Shown: piece by piece, positions 6,931 through 14,635 of the stretch
Layout: the number at the start of each line of letters is the position of its first letter
How positions within the stretch are numbered: position 1 is the first letter of the stretch
From: a virus
DNA length: 21,059 nt
Strand: one strand, 5' to 3'
IMG/VR virus record: IMGVR_UViG_3300034018_000228
Coordinates: 1 to 21,059 of that record
Made by a program: the position numbers and the translations under genes
Notes under the pieces: generated by a model
Databases searched by the model: none
The model's input: only the letters and a program-made list of their open reading frames with translations
Told to the model about the DNA's origin: nothing

Positions 6931-8502
6931 ATGATAGTAGATTTTTTTCCATTTTTTGCTCCGTATGGCGAGCAAACACTAGAGCTGAGAGTAAATCTTC
7001 TTAAAGATTATGTAGACTATTTTGTGATTGCAGAGTCGAATAAAACACATAGCGGACAGAACGTCGAGAGAAAATTTAGTGAGATTGCAAAAAAACTAAA
7101 TTTACCAGAAGATAAGATCGTATATATAGAGCACGATATTCCAGAAGACGAAGATCTAGTGATTCTTCCTATCGACACCGCGGATATGAAAAACGATAGT
7201 CGTAACGAAATTGAATCAAAGAGAGCAAAGGTAAGAGAGCGCCTACAGAAAGATGCTCTTTTAATTGCGCTAGATAAGTTTGATGATGATACCGTGTTCA
7301 TACATAGTGACGCTGACGAAATTATAAAGCCTGAAGTTATTCAATATCTTTCTAACGTATGCAAGCAAAATCAAAATATTATTATTAAAGTTCCGTTGAT
7401 ATACTTAGAAGGAAGAGCAGACCTTCGTGTTTGTTATAGTAATGGGTATCCAGTAGATTGGTCTGGCGGAATGTTTCTTGCTACGAAGAGTCAACTAAAA
7501 AAAATAAATCCTTCGAATATAAGATCAAATATCGGTAACCCATTTCCTGTTCATTATATAACAGAAAATGGACAACCCGTTAAAGATCTTGGATGGCACT
7601 TGTCATGGATGGGCGGAGTTGAAAATAGAGTTTTAAAAGCAAAAGTCTTTGCCCATTACAACGATTCGTTTGAATGGATGCGTAAAGAAGATAACAGTTC
7701 TATCAAATTTAGCGATGACTCGTTTATTGATTTTCTCAACAAAACTCCTCTTACTGAAGGTTCTGTTCCACCTTCTGGAAATAATGATCATGTTTTGAAA
7801 AAGTATCCAATAAGCGAGTTGCCAAAAATGATACTTGAAAGAGAGCATCTTAAAAACTTTTTCTTACCAAACTTTGATTACAAAGACTTGGATGTATTCG
7901 AAAAATCAGTATTAAACCCCTCTTCGATTATAAATCCTTATAAGAAGAGACTGTGGGTCGTAGATGACTTTTATCAAAATCCGGATGAAGTAAGGAAGTA
8001 TGCTATGACTAGAGAATTTGACGAGGGTGGCATAGGAAGAGGATACATTGGAAGAAGAACTCACAAACAGTACCTCTTTAACGGATTAAAAGACGAGTTC
8101 GAAAAGATCATGGGAATGAAGGTTACTAAGTGGGAACAGTATGGAATGAACGGTAGATTCCAGTACTGCTACGCAGGCGAACCTCTCGTGTATCACTGCG
8201 ACGAACAGAAGTATGCAGGAATGTTGTTTCTAACACCAGACGCGCCATATCAGACAGGTACATCTATGTTTGCACATAAAGCAACACGTATACGTCATAA
8301 CTCGCATCCAGAAATTATGAGCACATTCTCTGGTCATACTACTCTGGATAGAACTCCATACGAGCCAGTTGATGTGGTTGGAAACGTTTATAATAGACTA
8401 GTTATATTTGATGCTGGGTTGATACACGCAGCGTCTGAATACTTTGGATATGCTTTAGAAAATTCACGTCTATGGCAAATGTTCTTTTTTGATGCGGAGT
8501 AA
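6931..8502 (+). CDS. GT17 glycosyltransferase fused to 2-oxoglutarate/Fe(II) oxygenase-like domain
   Basis: A 523-residue two-domain protein, one base after the previous stop. Residues 1 to about 312 resemble family GT17 (beta-1,4-mannosyl N-acetylglucosaminyltransferase type): FFPFFAPYGEQTLELRVNLL, YFVIAESNKTHSG, the DXD-type metal site HSDADE (Asp127, Asp129), VDWSGGMFLAT and GWHLSWMGG at 221-229. Residues about 330-523 resemble 2OG-Fe(II) oxygenases of the phage DUF6445 type: YHCDEQ gives the HxD pair His422/Asp424, MLFLTPDAP, then GLIHAASEYFG with the distal His499 and SRLWQMFFFD with Arg513, the likely 2-oxoglutarate anchor. Both domains keep their key residues, so both may be active: one attaching a sugar, the other hydroxylating a protein or sugar. 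No signal or membrane segment is seen. The acceptor is unknown. Confidence 0.78.
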   Translation: MIVDFFPFFAPYGEQTLELRVNLLKDYVDYFVIAESNKTHSGQNVERKFSEIAKKLNLPEDKIVYIEHDIPEDEDLVILPIDTADMKNDSRNEIESKRAKVRERLQKDALLIALDKFDDDTVFIHSDADEIIKPEVIQYLSNVCKQNQNIIIKVPLIYLEGRADLRVCYSNGYPVDWSGGMFLATKSQLKKINPSNIRSNIGNPFPVHYITENGQPVKDLGWHLSWMGGVENRVLKAKVFAHYNDSFEWMRKEDNSSIKFSDDSFIDFLNKTPLTEGSVPPSGNNDHVLKKYPISELPKMILEREHLKNFFLPNFDYKDLDVFEKSVLNPSSIINPYKKRLWVVDDFYQNPDEVRKYAMTREFDEGGIGRGYIGRRTHKQYLFNGLKDEFEKIMGMKVTKWEQYGMNGRFQYCYAGEPLVYHCDEQKYAGMLFLTPDAPYQTGTSMFAHKATRIRHNSHPEIMSTFSGHTTLDRTPYEPVDVVGNVYNRLVIFDAGLIHAASEYFGYALENSRLWQMFFFDAE

Positions 8503-8505
8503 GAA

Positions 8506-9252
8506 ATGAAGATAGTACTTGTAACCGGCGGTTTTGATCCAATTCACAGCGGTCACATCGCATATTTTAACGAAGCAAAAGAGCTCGGCGATATTCTAAT
8601 AGTTGGAGTCAATAGTGACGAATGGTTAACTCGTAAAAAGGGCCAGCCATTCATGAGTCTATCAGAAAGAGTTGCAATCGTTGAGAGCCTTCATATGGTC
8701 GATAGTGTCATGATCTTTGACGATAGTGATGGCGGGGCATCAGAAGCAATTAAGTTGTGCCTAGGAAAGTTTCCTAATGATGAAATCATCTTTGCAAATG
8801 GCGGGGATAGAACGAATATTAATATTCCGGAAATGAGTATTAAGGATGAAAGACTATCATTTGTATTTGGCGTCGGTGGAACTCATAAGATGAATTCGAG
8901 TAGCAAGATCCTCACTGAGTGGAAGACTCCAAAGACTGAAAGAAAGTGGGGATACTATCGTGTTCTTCACTCAGACGGTCCTTCTACGAAGGTAAAGGAG
9001 CTCGTCGTCGAACCAGGTAAGTCACTGAGTCTTCAGAGACATAAGTATCGAAGCGAACTTTGGTACGTGACGAATGGTACAGGTGCAATCCTACACAATG
9101 GAATAAGAAAACCTTTGAAGAAAGGTGACTTCGTCACCATTGTCGTAACCGACTGGCATCAACTCATTAACGACTCGTCTGAAGAACTCAAGATTGTTGA
9201 GATCCAGTATGGAGAGAACTGCTATGAAGAAGATATCGAACGCATCGAGTGA
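8506..9252 (+). CDS. Cytidylyltransferase-like domain fused to mannose-6-phosphate-isomerase/ManC-type cupin
   Basis: A 248-residue protein with GGAG at 8496-8499, six bases before its ATG. Residues 1 to about 140 are a nucleotidyltransferase of the TagD/HldE-C group: VTGGFDPIHSGH with the H-x-G-H motif (His14, His17), VGVNSDEWLTRKKG, SLSERVAIVESL, FANGGDRTN and NSSSKIL in place of the usual ISTT/STSK motif. Residues about 145-248 are a cupin like the C-terminal domain of ManC/AlgA enzymes: SLSLQRHKYRSELWYV (His179, Glu184), the later metal ligand His218 in DWHQLIND, and the tail EIQYGENCYEEDIERIE. The likely role is making an activated sugar or sugar-alcohol donor (CMP/CDP-linked) for the glycosyltransferase upstream. 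This is inference: nucleotide and sugar specificity are not readable. Confidence 0.75.
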   Translation: MKIVLVTGGFDPIHSGHIAYFNEAKELGDILIVGVNSDEWLTRKKGQPFMSLSERVAIVESLHMVDSVMIFDDSDGGASEAIKLCLGKFPNDEIIFANGGDRTNINIPEMSIKDERLSFVFGVGGTHKMNSSSKILTEWKTPKTERKWGYYRVLHSDGPSTKVKELVVEPGKSLSLQRHKYRSELWYVTNGTGAILHNGIRKPLKKGDFVTIVVTDWHQLINDSSEELKIVEIQYGENCYEEDIERIE

Positions 9253-9384
9253 GTATATACTACCGGCCTGATAGATATTAAATCTAATTATATCAGTAAT
9301 TTCACATATGTCAATAGAAAAATGCGGTTCGTCTTCTTTTATAAATAGAAGAAACAATCTTATCATTAAGCTAGGAAGCAATAA
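9253..9384 (+). other. Intergenic gap between the cassette and the large structural gene
   Basis: The 132 bases hold a weak hairpin (CTGATA 9268-9273 with TATCAG 9291-9296, no T-run, so not a convincing terminator), then a late promoter flanked by a 6-bp inverted repeat, then the ribosome site AGGA at 9373-9376. I see no small gene. Confidence 0.6.
9340..9347 (+). promoter_or_regulatory. T4-type late promoter TATAAATA
   Basis: An exact match to the T4 late -10 element, recognised by gp55-type sigma with gp33/gp45 coactivation in T4. It sits 38 bases before the ATG of the 1718-aa structural gene. It lies between TCTTCT (9332-9337) and AGAAGA (9347-9352), a 6-bp inverted repeat. TTTTATAAATAGA is shared exactly with the promoter ahead of gene 13. 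Confidence 0.75.
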
Positions 9385-12300
9385 ATGGCTAAAGTACTTA
9401 TCCCATCTTATACGTTTACACCATCAACGGATACAATTGTCATTGATGGAATATATCGTTTAGAGAGATTCCTGCTTATCACGAATGTTACGGATAATCA
9501 AATCATTTTTTCGTTCGCTGATTCAGCAAAGGGAATAAGTAACTACACCATTAACACGACTGCAGAAACCACAACTCTCGTCTTAACATACGACTGCAGT
9601 GCTATGAGTGCATCTGATAAGCTTCAGATCTTCGTTGAAAAAGACAATCAATCATTTGAGCCTAGTGAAACGTTTGTTGATCCTGTTTCAAAATTAAGAA
9701 TAAGTCAACCAGAAAACCTAATCGATACTGACTTCGAATACGGTCTTCAGTCAACTAAATGGGAGACTCTTGAACTCGTTAAGAATATTCCTACTTTCTA
9801 TTCAAGAACTGGTGACACTTCTTTTAGTATTACTTCTATGTCTACAATTAATGGAAGCGATCTTGTCACTGTTGAACTTGGAGAAGTTCACAACTTTATT
9901 AGCGGAAGCCCAGTGATCGTTTCTGGTTCTAGAAGTATTTCTTGCGATGGCGGATTTGTTGTAACTAATATTATAAGTACAACTTCGTTCCAATACAAAT
10001 CAAAGTCAATACAAAACTTTACAGGAAGTATACTTGATACATTCACTCAGATCTTTGCTGGATCACTTTATCAAGGAACCGAATTTGATATTTCTGGAAT
10101 TTCCGCAATCACAACGAGCGGATCTGGAAATACTGCCCTAACTGTTACGACGGCATACCCGACAAATTTTACACCTGGAACCAGCTTCTTTTTAACAAAC
10201 AGTAAAGGTGTTGTAGACTTAGACATTGATGCGTCTCTAGTAGAAGCAAATAATTTTGTTACTAGCACGGTAACAAGCACAAACAATACTGCAACTGGAG
10301 AAACAGGTTCGTTTGCTCTTGGTGCAGTTCAGCCATATAACTACAGTGGAGACTCATCAAAAGGTTCACCTGTACTATACTTTAGAAATTCGGCAGTCAC
10401 AATTGATGCTGGAGCTGGAGTTGAGACGATTACGTTTCCAACTGCTCATGGATTGTCGGATAACTTTCCATACGTGTATGTAGCTGGTGAAGGAAATACC
10501 GTAATCGGCGGTCTTACTACCTTTAACTGGTACTACGTAAGAGTGGTAAATCCTACAACTATATATCTTACCACTACAAGCGGAAGCACAACAAGAGTAA
10601 ACTTGTCAGGAGCAGGAACTGACGGTGGAGTTATGAGAAGCGCTTTCATAAGAGGCACAAGAGTTAGTGGCGTGGCCACTGCAACAGAAATTGTTACGTT
10701 CGTTGAACCGCACAATCTTACTAACTCTGATAATAACGTTCCACTTTTATTCTTTGGCCCAGGTGGAGCAGGCAACGTTTCCGTATCAACCGACCTTCTA
10801 TCTTCTTACACTCCATATTATGTTTCGGTTGTCAGTGGTGCAACAACAATGACGATTAGAACTACACCTACGGGCGCAACTCTAAATATGACAACGACCA
10901 CGAATGGTGCTGTGATGATTGCTGCGTCACTTCTTCCAGATTTTGATACGATATGGTTTTCAAATCACGGTTTTGAAACCGGAGACATAGCAACATATAC
11001 TGTTCAATCTGGCACTGCCATCGGCGGTATTACATCTTCTACGGCTTACAGAATTGAAAAAGTTAATGTCAACAGAGTTAGATTTACGTCAGTTTCAAAC
11101 GGCGCACAAATTAACCTTACTTCGTTTGGAAGCGCAGCTGGCCAGTATCGCATATCTGGAAATTATTCTATTTTAAACAATGATAGTATATTTGCTCCTA
11201 GTAATACACTTATAGACGGTTCTTCAGTATTGTACAACAATAATGGAAATTCTAATATCAGTGGTCTTACTAGTGGTGACTTTTACTATGTTTTTCAAAA
11301 ATCACAGAACAATTTTAAACTTGCGACCACTACTGCTGGATTTAAGACCGTTGAGCGAACATTTACACAATCCTCTGCTGTTAACGTTTCGACTGACGTG
11401 ATCACTACGGCTGTTGCTCACGGTTTTACAAACGGCGACGCCGTACAATACTTAAGCTCAACGCCGATATCTGGCCTTAGAAGCGGCGCATGGTATTGGG
11501 CAAGAATTGGGACTACAACAACGCTTACTCTTCACTGGACAAAAGCCGGCGCAAATGCAAATACAGATCGTGTTGATATAGGCGGCCCTCTTAGTGGATC
11601 AGGATCTTTGCGCGCAGCAGACTTGGTGGATATAGCGGCCTCCGGTACAGCCACACATACCTTCTCGGCTACGACGCCCGGTGCAGCAGATGGGGTGTAT
11701 ACGTTAGTGGATAATATAACTTCTAACACGTTTACGGTGTCTACAGCTAACGTTAGCGTGCCTTTGAGAATTATTAGTATAAATCCTAATCTGTTTTTAG
11801 ATTTAAGTAAGAGTGCTTTCTATTCGTTAACACACGGACTCAGAACCGGCACTGCCGTAGAATATAACACAACTGGAACTGCAATAGGCGGTCTTACAGA
11901 TTCTACTACTTATTATGTGATAAGAGTGAGTAAAAACTGGTTTAGACTGGCGTCTTCTGAGCAAAATGCGATTGATGGTGTGTCAATTACTTTAACTTCG
12001 AAAGGTACCGGTACAGATCACACCATAACAACTTCTACAGTATCCGGTGAAGTGCTAGGACCTGGAACAGTAACTATTACTGCTGGCGAGACTACAATCA
12101 CTGGAACGGACACAAACTTTCCTTCATTGTTTACTCGAGGAAACGAGTTCTTTGTTTATGAAAGCCAAACTATAGGAGCGAACGTAACAGTAAGCAGTAT
12201 AAACACAACTACAGACGTTATTACAACCTCTGCTTCACATGGATATATTACAGAAGATGCAGTATTTGTGTCATCTGATTCGACGCCGGGTGGAATAACA

Positions 12301-14541
12301 GAAGATGGGATTTATTACGTAAATGTCTTAAGTAGCACAACTCTTCAACTACACCCAACTCCAGCCACAGCGACCGCAAACACAAATAAAATCGATATAA
12401 CATCAAGCGGAACTAGTGTTATACTAAATGAAATTATAGGTATTGGTGCGACGTACAACGCAACTATAGAAAGCATAAACAGTACAACTGAAATTATTGC
12501 ACGAGAGAGTGTCGCAAACACCACTCTTACGAGCTCTGAGTATGCTGTTGGTACATCTCTCTTGCTTCGTGCAGATGGCTTCGCTCTTCATAGACCATAC
12601 GATGGCGGAGTTGAACTTATTCCGAGCACAAATCCAGACAGTACTATGATACGCCAGACACGTAAATATTTCCGTTATCAGTCTGGTAAGGGTATTCAAG
12701 TTAGCTTTGCTGTTAACTTTAGTCCAACCACTACTATTGACTCGATGGTGTATGACACTGGAAACACGGCAATAATAACGACTCGTTTTCCAAGTAGAGT
12801 GACAGAAGATTTGAGTATAACAGTAAGTGGAGCTACAGTTACTGCCGGACAAAATTATTGGAATGGGTCCTTTACGGTGGATAGCATCATAGACCCATAT
12901 TCGTTTAGAGTCAACATCGGCGGCCAACCTGCCGATACTTTTGCGCTTGGTATTCCTGAGTACTATGTCAACACGTGGTCTAACAGTCTTCTAAAATGCG
13001 GCCTCTTTGATGATCAAAACGGACTATATTTTGAATATGACGGTTCGGAACTATATTGCTGTCGAAGAAGCAGTACCCTTCAGATAAGCGGTACTGTATC
13101 TGTTCAGTTTAAGCAGGGTAACGTTGTTGGAACAAACACGAAGTTTCTTTCTCAATTAAACGCAGGCGGTCGAATAGTCATCAAAGGCCAAACTTATGTC
13201 ATATCAGAGATAGCAAGTAACACTCTTCTTTACATACTTCCTAGTTATAGAGGAACGGATGCTACGAATGTAATCATTACAAAAACGATTGACACTAAAA
13301 TACCACAGTCTCAGTGGAATATTGACACCTGCGATGGAACCGGCTCGACTGGTTTCTATCTTAATACTAATAAGATACAGATGGCCTATATGGATTACAG
13401 CTGGTATGGTGCCGGTAAAGTGAGATTTGGTTTTAAAGATCAAAAAGGTAAAGTCGTATACGTTCATGAATTTATACACAATAATAAACAAAACGAAGCT
13501 TATATGAGATCTGGTAATATACCAGGAAGATATGAGATTGAGAACGTTGGAGCTCCAACATATGTTCCGGCGCTAGCTCACTGGGGTACTTCTGTGATCA
13601 TGGATGGAAGATATGACAACGACCGTGCATACGTGTTTGCTGCAAGCTCGAATACACTAAGTATTTCAGGAACCGCGAGTATCGTAGCTAACGGTGCAAT
13701 TGCAAATACTTCATTATACTATGTTCTATCACAAGGCCAATTTAGAACAGCAAACTATGCTATTGAAGTTGTGACTCCAAGCACAGCATTAAACGCGATT
13801 CCTGCTGGCGTGTCTATAACTGGTAACGGAATTACTGGAAGACTAACCGCAAACCCACTGGACACTAGAACTACTCCATTCCAAGCGTACCTTCCAAGCG
13901 TTTCTTCAAGAATACAATTTCCAGGAAACGTCGCTTCTACTGCTACAAGAAACCTTATTCTATTGAACGGTCCTCCAACAGCAACTGCAGCAGCGAACAA
14001 CTACACTGTAACTCTTTCTGCTGCAACTACTTCCGTTGTGTACGAACAACCTCTTATTAGCATTCGTCTAGCTCCTAGCGTTGACAACGGAACGCCAGGA
14101 AATCTTGGAGAAAGAGAGATCATAAATCGTATGCAACTGATCTTAGATAGCGTTGGTATTCTGACGACTCACAGCTGCGAGGTTCTTCTGAAATTGAACG
14201 GCAAGTTGAATAACTATGACTGGAAGAGAGTTGCGAACCCGAGCTTGAGTCAACTTATCTATCACGATTCGTCGGATAGAATCACCGAAGGAACTACGGT
14301 GTATACGTTCAGAGCGCAGGGTACATCGGGCACAACCGCTCGTTCACAAAACAATATCATAGTTTCTCTCGATGAAATCGCGACACTTGGAAACTCTATC
14401 CTCGGTGGAGACGGAACATTCCCAGATGGCCCAGATGTTCTAACTCTTGTTGTTAAGCTTTTAGAAGATCCTAGTAATGTTACCGCAGCAAATCCATTCG
14501 TGGTTGCTGGTAGAATAGGTTGGTCTGAATCTCAAGCTTAA
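9385..14541 (+). CDS. Large virion structural protein with repeated beta modules
   Basis: A 1718-residue, Thr/Ser/Gly/Asn-rich, beta-strand-type protein without signal peptide. Residues 1 to about 165 form a conserved N-terminal part (LIPSYTFTPSTDTIVIDGIY). Residues about 165-1020 carry seven diverged modules, each opening with H-[GN]-[FLY] and often G-D (His169, 355, 443, 528, 679, 817, 952), followed in most by GG[IL]T and YYV. Residues about 1060-1430 match a part I recognise from structural proteins of marine T4-like phages: HRPYDGGVEL (His1069), IRQTRKYFRYQSGKG, QMAYMDYSWYGAGKVRFGF (1332-1350) and HWGTSVIMDGRYD. The C-terminus (SCEVLLKLNGKLNNYDW, VAGRIGWSES) is also of that type. It lies where T4 has the whisker/fibre genes, just before gene 13, so a baseplate, fibre or whisker role is likely; the exact role is unknown. 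Confidence 0.8.
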   Translation: MAKVLIPSYTFTPSTDTIVIDGIYRLERFLLITNVTDNQIIFSFADSAKGISNYTINTTAETTTLVLTYDCSAMSASDKLQIFVEKDNQSFEPSETFVDPVSKLRISQPENLIDTDFEYGLQSTKWETLELVKNIPTFYSRTGDTSFSITSMSTINGSDLVTVELGEVHNFISGSPVIVSGSRSISCDGGFVVTNIISTTSFQYKSKSIQNFTGSILDTFTQIFAGSLYQGTEFDISGISAITTSGSGNTALTVTTAYPTNFTPGTSFFLTNSKGVVDLDIDASLVEANNFVTSTVTSTNNTATGETGSFALGAVQPYNYSGDSSKGSPVLYFRNSAVTIDAGAGVETITFPTAHGLSDNFPYVYVAGEGNTVIGGLTTFNWYYVRVVNPTTIYLTTTSGSTTRVNLSGAGTDGGVMRSAFIRGTRVSGVATATEIVTFVEPHNLTNSDNNVPLLFFGPGGAGNVSVSTDLLSSYTPYYVSVVSGATTMTIRTTPTGATLNMTTTTNGAVMIAASLLPDFDTIWFSNHGFETGDIATYTVQSGTAIGGITSSTAYRIEKVNVNRVRFTSVSNGAQINLTSFGSAAGQYRISGNYSILNNDSIFAPSNTLIDGSSVLYNNNGNSNISGLTSGDFYYVFQKSQNNFKLATTTAGFKTVERTFTQSSAVNVSTDVITTAVAHGFTNGDAVQYLSSTPISGLRSGAWYWARIGTTTTLTLHWTKAGANANTDRVDIGGPLSGSGSLRAADLVDIAASGTATHTFSATTPGAADGVYTLVDNITSNTFTVSTANVSVPLRIISINPNLFLDLSKSAFYSLTHGLRTGTAVEYNTTGTAIGGLTDSTTYYVIRVSKNWFRLASSEQNAIDGVSITLTSKGTGTDHTITTSTVSGEVLGPGTVTITAGETTITGTDTNFPSLFTRGNEFFVYESQTIGANVTVSSINTTTDVITTSASHGYITEDAVFVSSDSTPGGITEDGIYYVNVLSSTTLQLHPTPATATANTNKIDITSSGTSVILNEIIGIGATYNATIESINSTTEIIARESVANTTLTSSEYAVGTSLLLRADGFALHRPYDGGVELIPSTNPDSTMIRQTRKYFRYQSGKGIQVSFAVNFSPTTTIDSMVYDTGNTAIITTRFPSRVTEDLSITVSGATVTAGQNYWNGSFTVDSIIDPYSFRVNIGGQPADTFALGIPEYYVNTWSNSLLKCGLFDDQNGLYFEYDGSELYCCRRSSTLQISGTVSVQFKQGNVVGTNTKFLSQLNAGGRIVIKGQTYVISEIASNTLLYILPSYRGTDATNVIITKTIDTKIPQSQWNIDTCDGTGSTGFYLNTNKIQMAYMDYSWYGAGKVRFGFKDQKGKVVYVHEFIHNNKQNEAYMRSGNIPGRYEIENVGAPTYVPALAHWGTSVIMDGRYDNDRAYVFAASSNTLSISGTASIVANGAIANTSLYYVLSQGQFRTANYAIEVVTPSTALNAIPAGVSITGNGITGRLTANPLDTRTTPFQAYLPSVSSRIQFPGNVASTATRNLILLNGPPTATAAANNYTVTLSAATTSVVYEQPLISIRLAPSVDNGTPGNLGEREIINRMQLILDSVGILTTHSCEVLLKLNGKLNNYDWKRVANPSLSQLIYHDSSDRITEGTTVYTFRAQGTSGTTARSQNNIIVSLDEIATLGNSILGGDGTFPDGPDVLTLVVKLLEDPSNVTAANPFVVAGRIGWSESQA
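9889..12414 (+). repeat. Seven diverged His-Gly beta modules in the structural protein
   Basis: Protein-level repeats begin at nucleotides 9889, 10447, 10711, 10966, 11419, 11833 and 12238, spaced about 85-185 codons apart. Shared features are H-[GN]-[FLY]-x-x-[GD]-[DTS]-x-V at the start, then GG[IL]T or SGL, then YYV or YYW. They are too diverged to be obvious at DNA level, so the expansion is old compared with the fibre arrays. Confidence 0.6.
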
Positions 14542-14569
14542 TTACAAAGTGGATCTATTGCATTTTGAT

Positions 14570-14604
14570 AAAGTAAGGCTGTCGAATAGATCGCCTTACT
14601 TTTT
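14570..14604 (+). terminator. Intrinsic terminator-like hairpin after the 1718-aa structural gene
   Basis: GTAAGGC (14573-14579) pairs with GCCTTAC (14593-14599), extendable by three A-T pairs to 10 bp, followed by a T-run 14600-14604. The loop is 13 bases, longer than usual. It begins 28 bases after the stop of the structural gene. Confidence 0.6.
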
Positions 14605-14611
14605 ATAAATA
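14604..14611 (+). promoter_or_regulatory. T4-type late promoter TATAAATA ahead of gene 13
   Basis: An exact late -10 match, 24 bases before the ATG of gene 13, inside the loop of an 11-bp perfect inverted repeat (14594-14604/14616-14626). Initiation at the usual distance downstream would start the transcript near 14617-14622, so late transcripts would lack the upstream arms and leave the ribosome site unpaired. It probably drives the block from gene 13 to gene 17, since no further clear promoter follows. Confidence 0.75.
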
Positions 14612-14635
14612 GATCAAAAAGTAAGGTGATCAAAC

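Larger units (their letters stand above)
14552..14626 (+). promoter_or_regulatory. Interlocking inverted repeats: possible two-state RNA leader of gene 13
   Basis: Arms read directly: GATCTATT 14552-14559; AATAGATC at both 14585-14592 and 14608-14615; AAAGTAAGGC 14570-14579; GCCTTACTTTTT 14593-14604; AAAAAGTAAGG 14616-14626. Pairing 14552-14559 with 14608-14615 can enclose the terminator-like hairpin 14570-14579/14593-14602 and leave the gene 13 ribosome site (AAGG 14623-14626) free. Pairing 14552-14559 with 14585-14592 is compatible with 14594-14604/14616-14626, which removes the terminator hairpin and hides the ribosome site. Function is inferred. Confidence 0.5.

Noticed and set aside
9268-9296. 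Hairpin after the nucleotidyltransferase-cupin gene as terminator
   Set aside because: Only 6 A/T-rich pairs with a long loop and no T-run.
9091-9381. Reverse-strand ORF across the end of the cupin gene and the gap
   Set aside because: It overlaps a conserved cupin domain on the other strand, has no ribosome site or recognisable family, and all real genes here are on +.
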